The notes beneath the pieces are model-generated. The model did no database searches. It was not told where the DNA came from and saw nothing but the letters and a program-made list of their open reading frames with translations. Below are positions 46,020 through 53,524 of a DNA stretch of 64,000 nucleotides, piece by piece. Source of the stretch: Pseudomonas xionganensis (lineage in GTDB: Bacteria; Pseudomonadota; Gammaproteobacteria; Pseudomonadales; Pseudomonadaceae). A program made the translations under genes and the position numbers. Positions within the stretch are counted from its first letter, which is position 1. Each line of letters starts with the position of its first letter. The stretch covers positions 312,707 to 376,706 of the forward strand of contig NZ_WKJZ01000002.1 of assembly GCF_009763245.1 (NCBI RefSeq), given 5' to 3'.

Positions 46020-46997
46020 ATGAAAACTGCCTTTACCCGCATCGCCCTGGCCACCGCCTGCCTGACCTTCGCCGGCCAGCTGCTGGCCGCTGAACCCAAG
46101 CGCCCCGAATGCATCGCCCCGGCCAAGCCCGGCGGCGGCTTCGACCTGACCTGCAAGCTGGCCCAGAGCGGCCTGAAGGACGAGGGCCTGCTCAAGGCCC
46201 CGATGCGCGTCACCTATATGCCCGGCGGCGTCGGTGCAGTGGCCTACAACTCGGTGATCGCCCAGCGCGCGGCGGACCCAGGCACCATCACCGCCTTCTC
46301 CAGCGGTTCCCTGCTCAACCTGGCCCAGGGCAAGTTCGGCCGCTACGACGAAACCGGTGTGCGCTGGCTGGCCGCCGTGGGCACCGACTACGGCGCCATC
46401 ACCGTGCGCGCCGACTCGCCCTTCCAGAACCTGGATGACCTGGTCCAGGCCCTGAAGAAAGACCCGAGCAGCATCGTCTTCGGCGCCGGTGCCACCATCG
46501 GCGGCCAGGACTGGATGCAGACCGCCCTGATCGCCCGCCTGGCCGGTATCGACCCGAAAAACCTGCGCTATGTGGCCTTCGAAGGCGGCGGCGAAACCCT
46601 CACTGCCATGCTCGGCGGCCATGTCCAGGTCACCTCCAGCGGCCTGGGCGAAGTCACCCCGCAACTGGCGGCGAACAAGGTGCGCATCCTCGCCGTGCTG
46701 TCCGAGGAACGCCTGCCCGGCACCCTGGCGCAGATCCCCACCGCCCGCGAACAGGGCTACGACATCACCTGGCCGGTGATCCGTGGCTTCTATATGGGCC
46801 CGGAAGTCAGCGACGAGCAGTACAACTGGTGGAAACAGCAGTTCGACACCCTGCTGGCCAGCGAGGACTTCGCCAAACTGCGTGAGCAGCGCGACCTGCT
46901 GCCCCTGGCCGTGACTGGCGACGAACTGCAGGCCCTGGTCTTCAAGCAGGTTGAAGAATACAAGGCCCTGGCCGGCGAATTCGGCCTGATCCAGTAA
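46020..46997 (+). CDS. tctC: Tripartite tricarboxylate transporter substrate-binding protein TctC
   Basis: Periplasmic Bug-family receptor of 325 residues that binds citrate-type acids and delivers them to TctAB. A signal peptide ends near LLAAEPKRP. Typical segments are ECIAPAKPGGGFDLTCKLAQ, MPGGVGAVAYNSVIAQRAAD, and VQVTSSGLGEVTPQLAANKV. It begins 29 bases after the porin gene; a strong palindrome separates it from tctB. Confidence 0.95.
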   Translation: MKTAFTRIALATACLTFAGQLLAAEPKRPECIAPAKPGGGFDLTCKLAQSGLKDEGLLKAPMRVTYMPGGVGAVAYNSVIAQRAADPGTITAFSSGSLLNLAQGKFGRYDETGVRWLAAVGTDYGAITVRADSPFQNLDDLVQALKKDPSSIVFGAGATIGGQDWMQTALIARLAGIDPKNLRYVAFEGGGETLTAMLGGHVQVTSSGLGEVTPQLAANKVRILAVLSEERLPGTLAQIPTAREQGYDITWPVIRGFYMGPEVSDEQYNWWKQQFDTLLASEDFAKLREQRDLLPLAVTGDELQALVFKQVEEYKALAGEFGLIQ

Positions 46998-47014
46998 GCG
47001 GTTTCCTTGCCCCC

Positions 47015-47074
47015 TGTAGGAGCCAGCTTGCTGGCGATCCGCCATCTGGAATCGCCAGCAAGCTGGCTCCTACA
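47015..47074. repeat. REP-like perfect inverted repeat between tctC and tctB
   Basis: A perfect 24-base inverted repeat (47015-47038 and 47051-47074, starting TGTAGGAGCCAGCTTGCTGG) around a 12-base loop. The GTAGGAGC-type end is typical of Pseudomonas REP elements. In the mRNA it would form a very stable hairpin just after the tctC stop, which could protect the tctC transcript or reduce expression of tctB and tctA. Confidence 0.9.
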
Positions 47075-47119
47075 AAAAAACGGCATCGCATGCACTCATA
47101 ACCTCTGAGGTAATCCTCT

Positions 47120-47563
47120 ATGTACGTTCGCCTGTTTGCCGCGAGCTGGCTGCTGCTGTGCGCCTGTCTTGCCGTGCTGGCCTGGGGTTTCCAGGCACCT
47201 TTCGCCTATGACCCGGTGGGCCCGCGGGCCTATCCCCTGCTGCTGCTCACGCTGATGGCCGCCGCCAGCCTGTGGCTGCTGTGCAAGCCCGATCTGCTGG
47301 AGCAGCGTTTCAACCCCCAGGCCGCCGGCCGCGCCCTGCTCTGCGTGCTCACGCTGCTGGCCTACGCTCTGTTGTTCGAGGTGCTGGGCTTTGTCATTGC
47401 CACTGCCCTGGCCGCCTTCGTCCTCGGCCTGCTGTTTACCGGCCGCCTGCTGCCCTGCGCCATCAGCGGCCTGCTGATGGGCGTGCTGCTCTACAGCCTG
47501 TTCGACCTGTTGCTGGATGTGCCCCTGCCCCTGGGCCTGTTCGAAGCCTTTGTGGAGAGCTGA
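47120..47563 (+). CDS. tctB: Tripartite tricarboxylate transporter small membrane subunit TctB
   Basis: A 147-residue inner-membrane protein with four predicted helices; the sequence is LFAASWLLLCACLAVLAWGF, then YDPVGPRAYPLLLLTLMAAA, as in the family, and the helices near the end FVIATALAAFVLGLLF. It forms the small membrane subunit of the sodium-driven uptake system with TctA. One base separates it from tctA. Confidence 0.9.
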   Translation: MYVRLFAASWLLLCACLAVLAWGFQAPFAYDPVGPRAYPLLLLTLMAAASLWLLCKPDLLEQRFNPQAAGRALLCVLTLLAYALLFEVLGFVIATALAAFVLGLLFTGRLLPCAISGLLMGVLLYSLFDLLLDVPLPLGLFEAFVES

Positions 47564-47564
47564 A

Positions 47565-49073
47565 ATGGAAACCCTGAATTTTTTAATGCAAGGCTTTGAT
47601 GTCGCCACCCGCCCGACCAACCTGCTGGTGGCGCTGTTCGGCGCCTTTGTCGGCACCGTGGTGGGCATGCTGCCGGGCCTGGGCCCGATCAACGGCGTGG
47701 CGCTGCTGCTGCCGCTGGCCTTTGCCCTCGGCCTGCCGCCGGAAACCGCGCTGATCCTGCTCGCCGCCGTCTACCTGGGCTGTGAATACGGCGGACGCAT
47801 CTCCGCCATCCTGCTCAACGTGCCGGGCTGTGCCGCCTCGGTAATGACCTCCCTGGACGGCAACCCCCTGGCCCGTCAGGGCAAGGCCGGCATCGCCCTG
47901 TCGCTGTCGGCGATGAGCTCCTTCGTCGGCAGCACGATCGCCACCTGCGGCGTGATCCTGTTCGCCCCGCTGCTGGCCAAGTGGGCCGTGGCCTTTGGCC
48001 CGGCCGAATACTTCGTGATGATGATCTTCGCCATCGCCTGCCTCGGCGGCATGGTCGGTGACAAACCGGTGAAAACCCTGATGGCCGCCCTGATCGGCCT
48101 GGGCCTGGCCACGGTCGGGGTGGATTCCACCACCGGGGTGTACCGCTTCACCTTCGGCAGCGTCAGCCTGTCCGACGGCATCCAGTTCATCATCGTGGTG
48201 ATCGGCTTCTTCAGCGTCAGCGAAGTGCTGCTGATGCTGGAGAAAACCCACAGCGGGCAACAGGCGGTCAAGGCCGGCGGGCGTCTGCTGTTCAACTTCA
48301 AGGAGTTCTGCTTCACCTTCGCCACCATGGTGCGCAGCGGCCTGGCCGGTTTCGTTATCGGCACCCTGCCCGGCGCCGGCGCCACCATCGCCAGCGCCAT
48401 GACCTATATGAGCGAGAAGCGCATGGCCGGCGCCAGCGGCAAGTTCGGCGAAGGCGATCTGCGCGGCCTGGCCGCGCCGGAAGCGGCCAACAACGCCTCG
48501 GCCTGCGGCTCCCTGATCCCCATGCTGACCCTCGGCGTGCCGGGCTCGGGCACCACCGCGGTGATGATCGGCGCCCTGACCCTGTACAACATCACCCCCG
48601 GTCCTTTGCTGTTCGAACAGCAACCGGATGTGGTCTGGGGCCTGATCGCCTCACTGCTGATCGGTAACGTGATCCTGCTGGCGATGAACATCCCCCTGGT
48701 CGGGCTGTTCTCCAAGATGCTCAGCGTGCCCAACTGGGTGCTGGTGCCGGCCATCACCGCGATCAGCATGGTCGGTGTCTACGCGGTGCACAGCACCACC
48801 TTCGACCTGGTGCTGATGATCGGCCTCGGCGTGTTCGGCTATATCCTGCGCAAGCTGGACTTCCCCCTGTCGGCGATCATCCTCGGCTTCGTCCTCGGCG
48901 AGTTGATGGAAGACAACCTGCGCCGCGCCCTGTCGATCTCCGCTGGCGAACTGAGCATCCTCTGGAGCAGCCCGATCAGCCTGTGCCTGTGGGGCCTGAC
49001 TGCGCTGATGCTGGGCATGCCGGCCCTGCGCAAGTGGCGCGCCCGTCGCAGCGCCCAACCGGCCAATGCCTAA
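47565..49073 (+). CDS. tctA: Tripartite tricarboxylate transporter large permease TctA
   Basis: A 502-residue inner-membrane permease with about 11-12 helices. The family signatures GTVVGMLPGLGPINGVALLL and LPGAGATIASAMTYMSEKRM (repeated GxxxGxxPGxG motif) are present, as is SACGSLIPMLTLGVPGSGTT. The start METLNFLMQG at 47565 is preferred over an upstream in-frame ATG inside tctB. It overlaps the AbrB-family gene by eight bases. Confidence 0.95.
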   Translation: METLNFLMQGFDVATRPTNLLVALFGAFVGTVVGMLPGLGPINGVALLLPLAFALGLPPETALILLAAVYLGCEYGGRISAILLNVPGCAASVMTSLDGNPLARQGKAGIALSLSAMSSFVGSTIATCGVILFAPLLAKWAVAFGPAEYFVMMIFAIACLGGMVGDKPVKTLMAALIGLGLATVGVDSTTGVYRFTFGSVSLSDGIQFIIVVIGFFSVSEVLLMLEKTHSGQQAVKAGGRLLFNFKEFCFTFATMVRSGLAGFVIGTLPGAGATIASAMTYMSEKRMAGASGKFGEGDLRGLAAPEAANNASACGSLIPMLTLGVPGSGTTAVMIGALTLYNITPGPLLFEQQPDVVWGLIASLLIGNVILLAMNIPLVGLFSKMLSVPNWVLVPAITAISMVGVYAVHSTTFDLVLMIGLGVFGYILRKLDFPLSAIILGFVLGELMEDNLRRALSISAGELSILWSSPISLCLWGLTALMLGMPALRKWRARRSAQPANA

Positions 49074-50109
49074 GCACTGGCATCCGGCCCACTGGCCCAG
49101 CTGGTGGGCCACCCCCCTGGTCGGCCTGGCCGGGGGCTACCTGGCCAGCCTGCTCGGCTGGCCTTTGCCCTGGCTGATCGGCGCCCTGCTGGCGGTCATC
49201 GCCGCCCGCTGCAGCGGCTGGCTGATCACTGAGCTGCCGGGCGGGCGCAAAGGCGGGCAATGGCTGGTGGCCAGCGGCATCGGCCTGCACTTTACCAGCG
49301 AGGTGCTGGCCCAGGTGCTTAGCCACCTGGCGCTGATTCTCAGCGCCGCCATCGGCACCAGCCTGCTCAGCCTGATCGGCATCCTGATTTTGCGCCGGGC
49401 CGGGGAAAATCGCGCCACCGCCTTCTTCGCCAGCATGCCGGGCGGTGCCAGCGAGATGGTCAACCTGGCCAACCGAAACCAGGCGGAACCGGCCAAGGTG
49501 GCCGCTGCCCACAGCCTGCGCCTGCTGCTGGTGGTGCTGCTGGTACCGGCGCTGTTTACCTGGGGCCTGGCCCCGATCGAGGCGCCCGCCCCCGCCGCCG
49601 TTGACTGGCCCTGGCTGGCCCTGCTGCTGCCGGGTGGCGCCCTGCTGGCCTGGCTATGGGCTCGATTCGGCCAACCCAACCCCTGGATGCTCGGCCCGCT
49701 GACCCTGTGCGCGGTGGCCAGTGTAAGCTTCGACCTGCACCTGGGCCTGCCCACCTGGCTCGGGCAGACCGGGCAATGGCTGCTCGGCTGCGCCCTGGCC
49801 TGCCACTTCGACCGCCGCTTCTTTCGCAGCGCCCCGGCCTTTCTCGCCCGCATCCTGCTGTTCAGCCTGCTGGCCATGCTCGCCGCCGCACTGTTTGGCT
49901 ACGGCCTGGGCGCGCTGGCCGGGGAAAATCAGCACGCGCTGATGCTCGGCATGATGCCCGGCGGCATTACCGAACTGTGCCTGAGCGCCGAAGCCCTGCA
50001 GCTGTCGGTGGCCCTGGTCACCGCCGTGCAGGTGCTGCGCCTGTTTCTGGTGATGTTTCTGGCCGAACCACTGTTTGCCTGCTGGCAGCGGCGTCGGGCA
50101 GATTTTTAG
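49066..50109 (+). CDS. AbrB family membrane protein (duplicated membrane domain)
   Basis: A 347-residue integral membrane protein with two repeats of a helix bundle. Each repeat carries a PGG motif: FFASMPGGASEMVNLANRNQ (first) and LMLGMMPGGITELCLSAEAL (second). Proteins of this type are misleadingly named AbrB transcriptional regulator or ammonia monooxygenase in databases; real function is unknown, and transport is more likely from the topology. It starts inside the last codons of tctA (eight-base overlap), so it belongs to the tricarboxylate operon. Confidence 0.82.
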   Translation: MPKHWHPAHWPSWWATPLVGLAGGYLASLLGWPLPWLIGALLAVIAARCSGWLITELPGGRKGGQWLVASGIGLHFTSEVLAQVLSHLALILSAAIGTSLLSLIGILILRRAGENRATAFFASMPGGASEMVNLANRNQAEPAKVAAAHSLRLLLVVLLVPALFTWGLAPIEAPAPAAVDWPWLALLLPGGALLAWLWARFGQPNPWMLGPLTLCAVASVSFDLHLGLPTWLGQTGQWLLGCALACHFDRRFFRSAPAFLARILLFSLLAMLAAALFGYGLGALAGENQHALMLGMMPGGITELCLSAEALQLSVALVTAVQVLRLFLVMFLAEPLFACWQRRRADF

Positions 50110-50182
50110 CGGATATGTCCAGGGCCGCCCAAAGGCTCATGTCTGGCGTAAGCTCGGGGCTTCTTGTGTAGAGGCACCGAGC

Positions 50183-51034
50183 ATGGGATGGCAGCCCGTC
50201 AAAACCGGTCTGATCCTGCTGCTGCTGACCAGCCTGCTGGTCGCCTGCAGCCGGGTTGATCTGGCCTACCGCAACCTCGACCGCCTGATTCCCTGGCGTC
50301 TGGACCACTACCTGGCCCTCGACGCCGAGCAGAAGCGCTGGCTCAAGCCGCGCCTGCAAAACCAATTGCAATGGCACTGCAGCGCCGAGTTGCCACGCTA
50401 TATCGACTGGCTGCAGCGCAGCGAACAGCTCTTTCGCGCTGACCCCAAGCCGCAGCAGCTGCTGGCCCAGTTCGCCGAGTTCGATAGCGCCATTGATCGC
50501 CTCTACCGGCAGATCACCTCGGACGCCATCGAGCTGCTGCAGGGGCTAAGCCCCGCGCAGGTCGAGCATCTGCGTCAGGCCATGGAAGAGCGCAATCAGG
50601 AAGATCACCAGGACTATATCGAGCCGCCAGCCGCCACCCTGCTGAGCCAGCGCACCACGCGCATGGAAAAACGCCTGCGGCCCTGGCTGGGCAAGCTGAA
50701 CGCCACGCAAAAGGCCCATGTGCAGACCTGGGCGCAGCGCCTGGAAGGCCAGAGCCCGCTGTGGCTGGACAATCGCAGGCACTGGCAAGCCCTGCTGCTG
50801 GAAGCCCTGCAAAGCCGGCAGCAGGCAGACTTTGCCGAGCGTCTAAAACCGCTGTTGGAAGAACGCGAACGCTTCTATACCGAGCCCTACCGCCAGGCGG
50901 CGAGTAACTCCCGCCAGGCCCTGGCCCAACTGTTCAGCGACCTGCTGGCCAGCGCCGAGCCCGAGCAACGCCAGCGCCTGAGCAAGCGTCTGGCCGATCT
51001 GCGCGAGGATCTTGAGGGACAGCGCTGCGGGTAA
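50183..51034 (+). CDS. DUF6279 family lipoprotein
   Basis: A 283-residue lipoprotein with signal peptide and lipobox (LLVAC, lipidated Cys22). The mature start SRVDLAYRNLDRLIPWRLDH and the Trp-rich helical body (LDAEQKRWLKPRLQNQLQWH) are typical of DUF6279. No function is known. The start at 50183 has GAGG upstream; the longer frame from 50075 includes non-coding leader and the end of the AbrB gene. Confidence 0.83.
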   Translation: MGWQPVKTGLILLLLTSLLVACSRVDLAYRNLDRLIPWRLDHYLALDAEQKRWLKPRLQNQLQWHCSAELPRYIDWLQRSEQLFRADPKPQQLLAQFAEFDSAIDRLYRQITSDAIELLQGLSPAQVEHLRQAMEERNQEDHQDYIEPPAATLLSQRTTRMEKRLRPWLGKLNATQKAHVQTWAQRLEGQSPLWLDNRRHWQALLLEALQSRQQADFAERLKPLLEERERFYTEPYRQAASNSRQALAQLFSDLLASAEPEQRQRLSKRLADLREDLEGQRCG

Positions 51035-51087
51035 GGTGCGCCGTGCGCACCGATCATTCGCAACCCTTATGGGTGCGCACAGCGCAC
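51035..51087. repeat. Pair of GTGCGC hairpins
   Basis: GGTGCGC-CGT-GCGCACC (51035-51051) and GTGCGC-ACA-GCGCAC (51073-51087) are two short perfect hairpins directly after the DUF6279 stop and before the convergent ung gene. They share the GTGCGC core with a partial sequence at the right end of the window (63975-63984). They may be repeat remnants or transcript-end structures. Confidence 0.55.
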
Positions 51088-51111
51088 TCTACTCCCACCA
51101 GGCAAGCCCTG

Positions 51112-51807
51112 CTAACTCAGTTCCGGCAAGCGCCAATCGATAGGCGCCAGCCCATGCTGGTCGAGAAACTTGTTGGTGCGGCTGAAATGGCCATTGCCGA
51201 TAAAACCGCGATGGGCCGACAGCGGCGAAGGATGCACGGATTTCAGCAACAGGTGCTTGCTGCTGTCGATCAGCCCGGCCTTGCCCTGGGCATGGGCACC
51301 CCAGAGCAGAAACACCAGATGATCGCGCTGCTGGCTGACCACCTCGATCACCTTATCGGTAAAGGTCTGCCAGCCAATCTTGGCATGGGAGCCGGCGTTG
51401 CCCTGCTCCACCGTCAGCGAGGTATTGAGCAGCAGTACCCCCTGCTCGGCCCAGTGCTGCAGGTTGCCGTGATTGGGCATATCGATATTCAGGTCACGCT
51501 TAAGCTCTTTATAGATATTCACCAGCGACGGCGGCGTCTTCACCCCCGGCTGCACCGAAAAGCACAGGCCATGGGCCTGGTCCGGGCCGTGGTAGGGGTC
51601 CTGGCCGATAATCACCACTTTCACCTGGTCCAGCGGCGTGGAGTTGAGCGCATTGAAGATCAGCGGCCCTGGCGGGTAGATCACCTTGCCGGCTGCCTTC
51701 TCCGCCCGCAGAAAATCCCCCAGCTGGCGCATATAGGGCTTGTCGAATTCTTCGTGCAAAGCCGCTTTCCAGCCTGCTTCGAGTTTGACCTTATCGGCGG
51801 CGCTCAT
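51112..51807 (-). CDS. ung: Uracil-DNA glycosylase
   Basis: Removes uracil from DNA as the first step of base excision repair. The 231-residue protein has the catalytic motif [20 protein letters not shown] with Asp70, the [16 protein letters not shown] segment, and the minor-groove loop [11 protein letters not shown] with its His. Length is normal. It stands alone on the minus strand beside the accessory cassette; 51808-51969 between them has no gene. Confidence 0.97.
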   Translation of the reverse strand: MSAADKVKLEAGWKAALHEEFDKPYMRQLGDFLRAEKAAGKVIYPPGPLIFNALNSTPLDQVKVVIIGQDPYHGPDQAHGLCFSVQPGVKTPPSLVNIYKELKRDLNIDMPNHGNLQHWAEQGVLLLNTSLTVEQGNAGSHAKIGWQTFTDKVIEVVSQQRDHLVFLLWGAHAQGKAGLIDSSKHLLLKSVHPSPLSAHRGFIGNGHFSRTNKFLDQHGLAPIDWRLPELS

Positions 51808-51969
51808 GCCTGAATCCTGCTTATATCAACGGAGACGGCACGCTAAGGAAGGGATCAGGGCAAGTCAAGGCGAATGCTGTTCGACTTGGCTGTCAGGCTT
51901 GCCGCTTGCACGCAACGAGATAAAGACAGGCACAGCTAGCTAGTAGCAAGGGACTCATGACCTATACAT

Positions 51970-52611
51970 TCACCACGAGCCATACGGGATGCCGTGTTGT
52001 TCGATGTACGCCTTGGCAGCGGGCTTTAACGAACGATGCCTCCCCTTCGACATCCCTTGGTATGGCCCTTTTGGCTCAACTTCAGCTTGAACGCGAAGGA
52101 CTTCTGAGCCTTTGAAGCAGGAACCACTAACCCGCAGCTTTACGATACCACCAGGCGCCAGACCGATAACGACTGCATCTCGATATGCGGATTGCCGTCC
52201 ACCCATGACGCATTCAACCTCTTCTTGCTGAAGCATTAAGTTGCGAGCTGACTCGGGGATTTCCAGCGTCGCTCGATAGGTTTGCGGTTCAGACAAGGAT
52301 TGCCAGCGGATAAATATGCTTTGGGGAAGCTCCAGTTGACTCATGTACTTCCCAGAGCCCATACCGATTTTTGCAGGCCACCCTGATACTTCGCCCGTAC
52401 TGGAAACGGTGCCAGACATCGCTTGGGTGGCGGTAATTCCATGAACATCCGTAACGTCGGCGGTCTCTAACCAAATATCCATGTGTTCAGGTGTAAAGAA
52501 GCCCAGATGCCAGGCTTTGTAAGGTAGCTGCGGCCTACTGTGCGTCTCGGTACCGCTACAAACTCCAGGAACTTGACTAAGTAAAACGACAGCAAGTAGC
52601 AAACACTTCAT
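51970..52611 (-). CDS. DUF2931 family protein, short copy; putative immunity protein
   Basis: A 213-residue exported protein with its own signal peptide (MKCLLLAVVLLSQVPGVCSG; the Cys may or may not be lipidated). From residue 27 to the end it is about 90 percent identical to residues 113-300 of the gene before it (LPYKAWHLGFFTPEHMDIWL to QHGIPYGSW). It lacks the N-terminal 90-residue domain of that gene. DUF2931 proteins occur next to type VI lipase effectors in Pseudomonas; a protective role in the periplasm is inference. It starts ten bases after the long copy. GC content is clearly lower than in the core genes. Confidence 0.75.
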   Translation of the reverse strand: MKCLLLAVVLLSQVPGVCSGTETHSRPQLPYKAWHLGFFTPEHMDIWLETADVTDVHGITATQAMSGTVSSTGEVSGWPAKIGMGSGKYMSQLELPQSIFIRWQSLSEPQTYRATLEIPESARNLMLQQEEVECVMGGRQSAYRDAVVIGLAPGGIVKLRVSGSCFKGSEVLRVQAEVEPKGPYQGMSKGRHRSLKPAAKAYIEQHGIPYGSW

Positions 52612-52621
52612 GGGCTATGCA

Positions 52622-53524
52622 CTACCACGAACCATACGGGATGCCGTGCTGGTCTATATAAGCCTTCGCTGCGGGTTCAAGTGGTAAAGCATATTGCCCA
52701 TCGCTTTGCCCTTGGTCAGGTCCCTTTGGTTCAATTTCAGCCTGAACACGCAAAACTTCAGAGCCTTTGAAGCAGGAACCACTAACCCAAAGTTTTACGA
52801 TACCACCAGGCGCTAGACCGATAACGACTGCATCTCGATAAGCGGACTGCCGTCCGCCCATGACGCAGTCAACCTCTTCTTGCTGAAGCATTAAGTTGCG
52901 AGCTGACTCGGGGATTTCCAACGTCGCTCGATAGGTTTGCGGTTCAGATAGAGACTGCCAGCGGACAAATATGCTTTGGGGAAGCTCCAGTTGACTCATG
53001 TACTTCCCTGAACCCATACCGATTTTTGTAGGCCAGCCTGATACTTCGCCCGTGCTGGAAACGGTCCCAGACATCGCTTGAGTGACGGTGATACCACGAG
53101 CATCTGTTACATCGGCGGTTTCGAGCCAAATATCCATATGCTCTGGGGTAAAGAAACCTAGATGCCAGGCTTTGTAAGGTAGTTGCGGTTGGCGCAGGTA
53201 ACAGGCTTTGTGATCCCCCATATCCCGGATCAAGCAATGTTTGCCGATAGCCAGGGGCACGCTTTTGAATAATTCAGCTACATCAGAGTGCCCTTCGGCA
53301 GTCAGGGTGACCGTGTCTTTATTTCGTTGCCAGTGGCCTTGAACACGGCCATCTAAGTTGCCATAGGCAAAGGTTGCCTCGAAGCGGCCTTTGTCTTTCA
53401 AGACCAGTGTGGAGCCTGTTTCTCGTGCGCCTTGCAGCACATAGCGGCCAGCTAGCTCGGTGGCCGGTTTCGCGCTTGCTAGTAACGGAATAAGGGTTAG
53501 CAGAATAAAGAGGTAATGCTTCAT
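52622..53524 (-). CDS. DUF2931 family protein, long copy with lipocalin-like N-terminal domain; putative immunity protein
   Basis: A 300-residue exported protein with a signal peptide ending near LLASAKPA. Residues about 22-105 form an additional beta-rich region (ELAGRYVLQGARETGSTLVL, FAYGNLDGRVQGHWQRNKD) like small lipocalin- or NlpE-type barrels. Residues 113-300 are DUF2931 (WHLGFFTPEHMDIWLETADV, RWQSLSEPQTYRATLEIPES, IGLAPGGIVKLWVSGSC). It overlaps the effector stop by four bases, so it is translated with it, as expected for an immunity or adaptor partner. Biochemical role untested. Confidence 0.77.
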   Translation of the reverse strand: MKHYLFILLTLIPLLASAKPATELAGRYVLQGARETGSTLVLKDKGRFEATFAYGNLDGRVQGHWQRNKDTVTLTAEGHSDVAELFKSVPLAIGKHCLIRDMGDHKACYLRQPQLPYKAWHLGFFTPEHMDIWLETADVTDARGITVTQAMSGTVSSTGEVSGWPTKIGMGSGKYMSQLELPQSIFVRWQSLSEPQTYRATLEIPESARNLMLQQEEVDCVMGGRQSAYRDAVVIGLAPGGIVKLWVSGSCFKGSEVLRVQAEIEPKGPDQGQSDGQYALPLEPAAKAYIDQHGIPYGSW

